This document shows positions 58,714-64,000 of a DNA stretch of 64,000 bases, in pieces; position 1 is the stretch's first letter, and each line of letters opens with the position of its first letter. Source of the DNA: Geobacter sp. SVR. Lineage in GTDB: Bacteria > Desulfobacterota > Desulfuromonadia > Geobacterales > Pseudopelobacteraceae. Location: positions 3,812,501-3,876,500 of the forward strand of contig NZ_AP024469.1 of the NCBI RefSeq assembly GCF_016865365.1, given 5' to 3'. Under the pieces are notes generated by a model that made no database searches, was not told the DNA's origin, and was given only the letters and a program-made list of their open reading frames with translations. The translations under genes were made by a program, and so were the position numbers.

Positions 58714-59253
58714 TCAGGCGTGATTGACGAGTTTCGGTGGGGGGACGGGGGGTTCTGGATGACGTGAGGTCAGGCGTTGCGGGGTGATGTGATAGGTACC
58801 GTAGTCTGATGGCGGCGAGATGCTTTCTGCAAACCGGTAGGGCACCAGTTCATTTTTTCCCGCTCCCCCTGTGGCAAGTGTCTTTCCTTTACCGCAGGGG
58901 CAGTTGCAGCTTAGTACGGTGACCTTGGTGCCTGCTTTATTCTTCTTGCAGCATTTCCCTGTTTTCTTGTCGGCATCATTATCGGTGGAAGCAGCGGTTT
59001 TTTCGGAACTGTCGTGCTGCTCCGCCGTATGCCGGTGCTGCTCCATCCGCTTTTTGATGGCGCAGCAGCAGGTCTTGTTGGCCCTGCTTTCCGGGGAACA
59101 GCCGCAGATATCGCAATCACCCACGCATTCGCCCGTCATGGCATAGGCCACGGTTTTTGAGCGCATGACCACGCTAGCCAGCGGGCTCACCGTGATCGTG
59201 AGATATATCACGGCGAGTCCCAGCGCAATTATGTGACGGCGAAACAGTTTCAT
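58714..59253 (-). CDS. Cysteine-rich secreted or membrane protein
   Basis: 179 residues from ATG 59253. An N-terminal helix (HIIALGLAVIYLTITVSPL), then GECVGDCDICGCSPESRANK and CCCAI, a His/Lys-rich stretch, GKCCKKNK, and CNCPCGKG: at least thirteen cysteines in paired or triple motifs. A C-terminal Pro-rich tail follows. This is a metal-binding pattern; I recognise no family. Same strand as the NosL/ABC cluster but 725 bases upstream of it, so a link is only suggested by content. A palindrome (59344-59365) lies upstream. Confidence 0.72.
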   Translation of the reverse strand: MKLFRRHIIALGLAVIYLTITVSPLASVVMRSKTVAYAMTGECVGDCDICGCSPESRANKTCCCAIKKRMEQHRHTAEQHDSSEKTAASTDNDADKKTGKCCKKNKAGTKVTVLSCNCPCGKGKTLATGGAGKNELVPYRFAESISPPSDYGTYHITPQRLTSRHPEPPVPPPKLVNHA

Positions 59254-59584
59254 CCCATTCCGGTCCCCGGTATGTTGAATCGGCACTGCCCGGTTTCAGA
59301 TTGTTTGGCCCAGATAATACTGTCTACGAGGGATGCGTGACAAGATAATTTTGCAATTCATTATCAATTGGTGACCATGACCTGGACGTTTGCACATACG
59401 GCACACCACAAGTCGTCTCTGACCGCTATCGACTTCTGTCATAGCGAAGCAGGTCCGAAGGAAGGAGGCTGCTTTTGGGCGACAGCTTCAGCGACTCCAG
59501 TGATCCGCCGTTCTCCGCGATTTGAGGTTGCCGTGAGTCGTGGCACCGGCTACACTGGAGCCCATTTCACCCCCTGGAGGCATC
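59254..59584. promoter_or_regulatory. 331-bp divergent spacer with a GATAAT/ATTATC dyad
   Basis: GATAAT (59344-59349) and ATTATC (59360-59365) are inverted half-sites 10 bases apart, resembling a stretched Fur or GATAAT-type operator, about 90 bases upstream of the Cys-rich gene. Otherwise no supported gene; the divergent channel gene starts at 59585. Confidence 0.4.
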
Positions 59585-60205
59585 ATGTCACTGCTGTATA
59601 CCCTGGATCTGCTCGGTACTGCCGCCTTTGCCGCTTCTGGAGCACTGGCCGGCATCCGGCGGGAAATGGACCTGTTCGGCGTACTGGTGCTGGGCATGGT
59701 AACCGCTACCGGCGGCGGTACCTTGCGCGACCTGTTCCTGGGAGACACGCCTCCGTTCATATTCAAAAATGAAACCTACCTGTACCTGTCGATCGCGGTA
59801 TCACTGGCGATCTTCGTCTTTCACCGGCGGCTCGGCTTCATCCATCATCCTCTGTCCTATTTCGATGCGATCGGATTGGGCACCTTTGTCGTAATCGGCA
59901 CCGGCAAGGCGCTCGATTTCAAGATCGGCTTTCTGGGCGCAGTGATGATGGGGGTCATGACCGCCACCACCGGCGGCATGATCCGGGACATGCTCTCCAA
60001 CCAGGTTCCCCTGATACTGCAGAAGGAAGTCTATGCCTCGGCCTGCGTGGTTGGCGGGATACTGCTCACACTGTTGCACCACACTCCCCTGCCCCGTCCC
60101 TGGGCACTGCTGCTCTCGGCTGCCATAGTCATTGTCCTGCGCCTGCTGGCGATCCGCTACAACTGGTCGCTGCCCCGCGCCCGCCGCGACCTGCCACTGC
60201 ACTGA
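59585..60205 (+). CDS. TRIC-like channel family protein (UPF0126/YicG)
   Basis: 206 residues from ATG 59585 (TGGAGG upstream), seven helices in two homologous halves: LDLLGTAAFAASGALAGIRR with TATGGGTLRDLFLG and FDAIGLGTFVVIGTGKALDF with TATTGGMIRDMLSN. The paired GGG/GG-(T/M)-RD loops mark prokaryotic TRIC-type trimeric cation channels; glycine-linked roles have been suggested. No operon partner. Confidence 0.9.
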   Translation: MSLLYTLDLLGTAAFAASGALAGIRREMDLFGVLVLGMVTATGGGTLRDLFLGDTPPFIFKNETYLYLSIAVSLAIFVFHRRLGFIHHPLSYFDAIGLGTFVVIGTGKALDFKIGFLGAVMMGVMTATTGGMIRDMLSNQVPLILQKEVYASACVVGGILLTLLHHTPLPRPWALLLSAAIVIVLRLLAIRYNWSLPRARRDLPLH

Positions 60206-60362
60206 TCTCCGAAACATACCCAATATTCTTCCACTCCCCCAGCGAGAAAAGTTTCCTTAAACTTTTTAATTTACACACCTTCAGGGAATGCATATAGTGC
60301 GGAGCGGTTCCTGAGCTCGAAATCGGCCTTATGCGCACGTACAAATCCTCTGGAGGCACGTC

Positions 60363-61280
60363 ATGAAACTTATTCCATCCTTCGTACTGATTGCCGGACT
60401 TTGTTCCGTGATTTCCGGATGCGGCGGAAGTTCGTCAGCACCGACCACGGCAACCGGCAAGTTCATCGACGGCCCGGTGGGCGGATTGACATACGTCTCC
60501 GGCGCGCTGTCGGGCACCACCGCCCCTGACGGATCATTCACCTATGAGATCGGCAAGAGCGTCAAGTTCTCCGTGAACGGCATCGTAATCGGCGAAGCAC
60601 CGGCCGAAGCTGTCATGACCCCCATCCACCTGGCCGCGGTACACGATCCGAACGCCAATGCCTCATCGGACGAGGTCGTGAACATCGTGCGCTTCCTGAT
60701 GGCTGCCAGCACCATCGACGCTCATGGCGCCATGACCATCGACAATACCAAAGTAGTGCCCACATCCTCCCATACGCTGGCCTTCTCGAACACGACCTCC
60801 GCCTTCAGAAACATGATAAACGACGTCGCACCCGGTATGGCAGCCGTGTCGGTATCTCAGGCCAAGACCCATTTGACCTCAAGCATCAATAGCCAGTGTG
60901 CCGGAACATATACGGGAACGTATCAAGGCTTTCAAACAGTAGCAATCAACTCCACATTCCCCCAAATGACATCAGCCATGCCTGGTGCCGGCGGCCGCAA
61001 TCAGGGTGGAGCACTGATCACAGAGCCAACCATTCTTGGTTCATGGACCATCACGATCAAATCGGACGGTACGGCAAGCGGTTCCACAAGCAGGGGTGAA
61101 GCAATAAACGGGAGCCTTTCAAATGGCATAACATTCCATGCTACAGTCGGGGAAAACATGGTATGGGATGGTAAACTTAACCTTGCAGGAGGGAGCCTGA
61201 GCGGGTTTATATCCTATATGTCAACTGGCCGCAACCAAGGGGGAGGCAGCATCCAGAGTAGCTTTACCGGTTCTCGATAG
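60363..61280 (+). CDS. Hypothetical lipoprotein with an Asn/Gly-rich C-terminus
   Basis: 305 residues. Lipobox SVISGC (Cys20) and GGSSS linker, then FIDGPVGGLTYVSGALSGTT, PDGSFTYEIGKSVKFSVNGI, the opening of a common Geobacter-type secreted lipoprotein family. The last third has glycine-rich repeats (GRNQGG twice) and beta-rich sequence (SWTITIKSDGTASGST). Function unknown. GGAGG ribosome site. Its base composition is slightly lower in GC in the second half. Confidence 0.78.
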   Translation: MKLIPSFVLIAGLCSVISGCGGSSSAPTTATGKFIDGPVGGLTYVSGALSGTTAPDGSFTYEIGKSVKFSVNGIVIGEAPAEAVMTPIHLAAVHDPNANASSDEVVNIVRFLMAASTIDAHGAMTIDNTKVVPTSSHTLAFSNTTSAFRNMINDVAPGMAAVSVSQAKTHLTSSINSQCAGTYTGTYQGFQTVAINSTFPQMTSAMPGAGGRNQGGALITEPTILGSWTITIKSDGTASGSTSRGEAINGSLSNGITFHATVGENMVWDGKLNLAGGSLSGFISYMSTGRNQGGGSIQSSFTGSR

Positions 61281-61361
61281 ATGCCAGCAGTCCACCTGTC
61301 TTTGATTATCAGAGGCGGGTGGTACAATTAGAGTAGGTATTCTATTCAGTTGGAGGCACCG

Positions 61362-62150
61362 ATGAATCTGCAGCTGATCGGCAAGAAGGCCCTCATTTCC
61401 GGCTCCACCAAAGGCATCGGACTGGCTGTCGCTACACTGCTGGCCAACGAGGGGGCACGGGTGATCGTCAACGGACGAAGCGAGGAGTCTGTTTCGTCCG
61501 CACTCGAGCGGATCCGGAAGGAGGTGCCGGATGCCGTGCTAGAGGGGTTCTGCGGTGATCTGGCCGAAGCCACGACAGCCGGTGAGTTGCTGCAGCGGAT
61601 ACCGATAGTGGATATTCTGGTGAATAACCTCGGCATCTACAGGCCCAAACCGTTTGAAGAGATCCAGGACGATGAGTGGCGCCAATTTTTCGAGGTGAAT
61701 GTGCTGAGTGCCGTGCGTCTGGCACGAGGTTACCTGCCCGGCATGAAGGAGCGCAACTGGGGCAGGATCGTGTTCATCAGCAGCGAAAGCGGCATTCAGA
61801 TCCCGCCGGAGATGGTCCATTACGGCATGACCAAAACCGCTCTGCTGGCGGTATCACGCGGGATCGCAGAAACCTGCGCCGGCACCGGGGTGACCTCCAA
61901 CGCGATACTGCCTGGCCCCACCCGCACGGCGGGCGTAGATGTATTCGTGGAAAAGGTCAGCGGCGGCAGAACCTTTGACGAGTTCCAGCAGGACTTCTTC
62001 AGCACGGTCCGCCCCACCTCGCTCCTGCGGCGTTTCGCCACCCCCGAAGAGGTCGCCGCCCTGGTGGCCTACGTCTGCAGCCCGCTCTCCTCAGCCACCA
62101 ACGGGGCGGCCCTCAGGGTGGATGGCGGGGTGGTACGTTCCTGCTTTTAG
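61362..62150 (+). CDS. Short-chain dehydrogenase/reductase
   Basis: 262 residues from ATG 61362 (TTGGAGGCAC upstream). Rossmann fold with NAD(P)-binding GSTKGIG, the LVNNLGIYRPKPF core, catalytic Ser in FISSESGIQIPPE and Tyr-Lys in YGMTKTAL. NGRSE after the second strand favours NADPH. C-terminal VAALVAYVCSPLSSATNGAA, DGG. An oxidoreductase of unknown alcohol or ketone substrate (FabG-like group). Followed by a terminator. Confidence 0.9.
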   Translation: MNLQLIGKKALISGSTKGIGLAVATLLANEGARVIVNGRSEESVSSALERIRKEVPDAVLEGFCGDLAEATTAGELLQRIPIVDILVNNLGIYRPKPFEEIQDDEWRQFFEVNVLSAVRLARGYLPGMKERNWGRIVFISSESGIQIPPEMVHYGMTKTALLAVSRGIAETCAGTGVTSNAILPGPTRTAGVDVFVEKVSGGRTFDEFQQDFFSTVRPTSLLRRFATPEEVAALVAYVCSPLSSATNGAALRVDGGVVRSCF

Positions 62151-62199
62151 CGCGCAATGCGAGGATGACATTTCGCTGCCTCCCCGATAGAGACAAAAA

Positions 62200-62225
62200 A
62201 ATCCCCGCCCTGCGGCGGGGATTTT
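62200..62225 (+). terminator. Rho-independent terminator after the SDR gene
   Basis: AATCCCCGCC (62200-62209) pairs perfectly with GGCGGGGATT (62214-62223) over CTGC, with a T-run on one side and an A-run (62194-62201) on the other, so it can serve both the SDR gene and the convergent DUF3793 gene. Confidence 0.85.
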
Positions 62226-62275
62226 GATGACCATTCCTGTTTATCACATCAGACTCCGGAAGGATCGGCCTCTGT

Positions 62276-62983
62276 TCAGCAGTTCCCCCCTGTCCCTTGT
62301 GCAGCCATAGGCCTGCAAACCGCCCTTGCCATAAGACACTGTGCAGGATCATGGCATGAATAGAGACGCTCGGCCATGCGGCTGCGGCACTCCCTGAAGC
62401 GATCGGCCAATTCGAGGCTGCGGCGGGGATCACCGAAGATCTTCCAAGGGCCCTGGCAGGCGTATGCCAGCGGAATCCGCCCCATGAAGGCCAGCACATC
62501 CTTCAGGGGATACCCGAGAAAGATGCCGATCTCATGGGGAAAGGCATCGGCCCTGGTGCGCGCGCCGAGCTGACACAAGGTCTGCTCCGGATCGGCCGGC
62601 CTCTTGTAGCCCAGTTTGCCCAGAATGACTGTCACCGCCTTCATCTGCAGCAGCTCCTGCAGCAGATCCTCGCGGTAGAGATATACCAGCAGTGCCTCTC
62701 CGCTGTCCTTGAGTTCCCTGACCTTCAGGCCGCTGCCCGAGAGCAGCGCGGCGCCGTGTGTCTTCCAAATCCGGTAGGGATTGAGGCCGCATCGGCGGGT
62801 GCGGTTGACCAGGTTCACCAGGTTACCGGGCTTCTCCCCTTCGACCACCTCGGCTGCCTCCAGTGCCAGATATGCTGCAAAGCAGTCGCGGGTACCAGAA
62901 AAACGGGGAGCCAAGTCGTTCCAAAGGGGGTATGCAGTGACTGCTCGGCCGTTCAAACCGGTTGTCCGTTGCACTTGTGCCAT
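62276..62983 (-). CDS. DUF3793 protein, probably Fur-regulated
   Basis: 235 residues from ATG 62983 (GGAG 6 bases upstream; two earlier ATGs are closer to the Fur box). DUF3793 marks: FAAYLALEAAEVVEGEKPGN, LNPYRIWKTHGAALLSGSGL, FPHEIGIFLGYPLKDVLAFM. The family often sits beside ferrous iron or flavodoxin genes. A good Fur-type palindrome lies 19 bases upstream. Function unknown. Confidence 0.87.
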   Translation of the reverse strand: MAQVQRTTGLNGRAVTAYPLWNDLAPRFSGTRDCFAAYLALEAAEVVEGEKPGNLVNLVNRTRRCGLNPYRIWKTHGAALLSGSGLKVRELKDSGEALLVYLYREDLLQELLQMKAVTVILGKLGYKRPADPEQTLCQLGARTRADAFPHEIGIFLGYPLKDVLAFMGRIPLAYACQGPWKIFGDPRRSLELADRFRECRSRMAERLYSCHDPAQCLMARAVCRPMAAQGTGGNC

Positions 62984-63001
62984 TGCCATCTCCATACATG
63001 G

Positions 63002-63024
63002 TATTGAAATTCGTTTTCAATATA
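63002..63024. promoter_or_regulatory. Fur-type operator upstream of DUF3793
   Basis: TATTGAAATTCGTTTTCAATATA: half-sites TATTGAAA and TTTTCAATA mirror each other around TTCG. It fits the delta-proteobacterial Fur box TTGAAAATnATTTTCAA and lies just ahead of the DUF3793 start codon. Confidence 0.72.
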
Positions 63025-63191
63025 TACGGGTAACGCCGGCATGTCAAATGGTAATGTCCGGAATACGGGCTTCGCGCTCATGGCAGAGCCGTGTGTTCCT
63101 GCCCTCTCCAGCCATCTGCTATAAAGTATACCATCAGGGATGTTCCATGAAGCCGTGGAAGGCATCCCCGGGCCGGCCCACCGCCCCAATA

Positions 63192-63737
63192 TTATCGATA
63201 TCCGCTGCCGATCGCCGAAAACGGCAGGTCCAGAGCGAGTGCCGGCACCTGCCGGGCCACCCAGGCGGTAAAGGTGTTGCTGTTCGGCCCCGGGAAGGCG
63301 CTGTAGGTATCGGGCCAGGGATAGCTGCGTGCAGCCCGGTCAACGGCGGTGATCAGTTCGTCCACACCGGCGCCGCGATGATCCTTCAGAAGCCGGGGAC
63401 GCTCCCCGAACCAGAAGCGGTCCGGCAGGTCCTTTTCGATGCGCACTATCGGCAATCCGCGCCACTGGCGCCAGCCGATGACCTCGTAGACCGTGTAGCC
63501 AGGCTCGTTGCTATGCTTGGCCACAATCCAGGTGTGGATGGCGAACCAGCCGCGCCAGCCCCAGGTCGGCGCCCCGTACACCTGCAGCACCGCCTCTTTG
63601 ACCACCGCGGGATCCGGCGCAATGCCGGCCGGCTCACGGCTGGCGGTTCGCCAGTCCTTGCCGGCGCCGCAGCCCGAAAGCATGTACATCATGACGCTGA
63701 ACAGCATGATTCGTTTCACGATATGCTCCTGTTGCAT
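63192..63737 (-). CDS. DUF3750 lipoprotein
   Basis: 181 residues from ATG 63737. Lipobox MLSGC. DUF3750 motifs WGWRGWFAIHTWIVAKHSNE, YEVIGWRQWRGLPIVRIEKD and YSAFPGPNSNTFTAWVARQV. A membrane-anchored periplasmic protein of unknown function; the Ser/Asn-rich PGPNSNTF block is the most conserved. An ATG 15 codons later (LFSVMMYMLSGC) could also be the start. Confidence 0.83.
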   Translation of the reverse strand: MQQEHIVKRIMLFSVMMYMLSGCGAGKDWRTASREPAGIAPDPAVVKEAVLQVYGAPTWGWRGWFAIHTWIVAKHSNEPGYTVYEVIGWRQWRGLPIVRIEKDLPDRFWFGERPRLLKDHRGAGVDELITAVDRAARSYPWPDTYSAFPGPNSNTFTAWVARQVPALALDLPFSAIGSGYR

Positions 63738-63883
63738 TTTTCCCGAATGTACGGGCACCGCCGATCAGATATTATTCTGCACCGCTCTCGACGGTATTAC
63801 AAGGAGGGAGCCCGTGCGATAGTGCTTGCCTGACCTTCCGGGAATACTTTATGGTGTGGACACATCCCCCCGCAGGAGACCAT

Positions 63884-64000
63884 ATGATCCGCAACCGCCT
63901 CACCTGTATCGACCTCGACCAGCCGGCCCTGGAAGGTTTCCGGCAATTCATCAGCTCCTGGCTGTACAGCAGCGATGACCTGACCATGCTGGTCGATCCC
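63884..64000 (+). CDS. MBL-fold hydrolase, N-terminal 39 residues (cut by window end)
   Basis: ATG 63884 with GCAGGAGACC upstream. The sequence IRNRLTCIDLDQPALEGFRQ, FISSWLYSSDDLTMLVDP matches the start of metallo-beta-lactamase-fold proteins known to me from Geobacter. The metal-binding HxHxDH lies beyond the window, so the family call rests on the first strand (DLTMLVDP) only. Confidence 0.6.
   Translation, partial: MIRNRLTCIDLDQPALEGFRQFISSWLYSSDDLTMLVDP

Noticed and set aside
63772-63987. Minus-strand frame at the window end
   Set aside because: Overlaps the well-supported MBL-type start on the plus strand and shows no motif.

Overview
The window is a 64 kb chromosomal segment of a fairly GC-rich Gram-negative bacterium. 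The gene set points to the Desulfuromonadia (Geobacter/Pelobacter-like). The clues are an RND pump with its outer-membrane lipoprotein, a sigma-54-driven C4-dicarboxylate uptake locus, DUF3793 behind a TTGAAA-type Fur box, many outer-membrane or Met/Cys-rich lipoproteins, and an MBL-fold protein resembling those I know from Geobacter. The lineage call is inference from gene content; there is no rRNA or other phylogenetic marker here.

Layout. 0-3.3 kb: end of an RND efflux operon. 3.4-8.3 kb: thiol peroxidase and a molybdate locus (modE, modD, modA, modB, modC on the minus strand) with a clear ModE box between modE and modD. 8.5-11.8 kb: iron-sulfur flavoprotein, PAS histidine kinase, Nudix hydrolase, YceH. 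12.1-17.5 kb: HlyD/ABC/ABC-2 drug-type exporter whose genes are invaded by two kinds of small repeat element. 17.6-22.6 kb: dctA with its own two-component pair and a sigma-54 promoter plus paired operators. 22.7-27.3 kb: housekeeping and single genes (DUF72, SlyX, MalY-type lyase, DUF2442, PcnB). 27.5-30.5 kb: an AT-rich accessory patch with unknown genes, a frameshifted gene and a HEPN-like gene split by an IS200-type element. 30.6-33.3 kb: ovothiol synthase OvoA and a membrane partner. 33.3-43.7 kb: two beta-carbonic anhydrases, a Cys-rich FKBP isomerase, a B12-type radical SAM protein, a methyltransferase-DUF2284 fusion, a cytochrome c and a DRTGG protein. 43.8-49.2 kb: a complete caa3-type (A2 subclass) oxidase operon with CtaB and a SCO protein. 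50.4-59.3 kb: a tightly packed minus-strand cluster of MacB-like ABC transporter, two NosL proteins, thioredoxin-like lipoprotein, outer-membrane barrel and Met-rich and Cys-rich proteins. 59.6-64 kb: TRIC-type channel, lipoprotein, SDR, DUF3793, DUF3750 and the start of an MBL-fold gene.

How it fits together. The oxidase needs CuA and CuB. The SCO protein upstream and the NosL/ABC cluster beside it look like a copper-handling and maturation region, although no NosZ, NosD or CtaA is present. OvoA needs oxygen, which fits an organism that keeps an oxidase and a peroxidase for oxygen exposure.

The most unusual signals are the repeats. A ~105-bp palindromic element is read in frame as the linker of a double ABC ATPase and occurs again between genes at 58.25 kb. 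A CACAGAG-type inverted repeat occurs three times, one copy enclosing a decayed GxxExxY gene. A REP-like element occurs at 48.3 and 54.3 kb, and a 105-bp terminal-inverted-repeat element supplies the stop codon of the dct sensor kinase.
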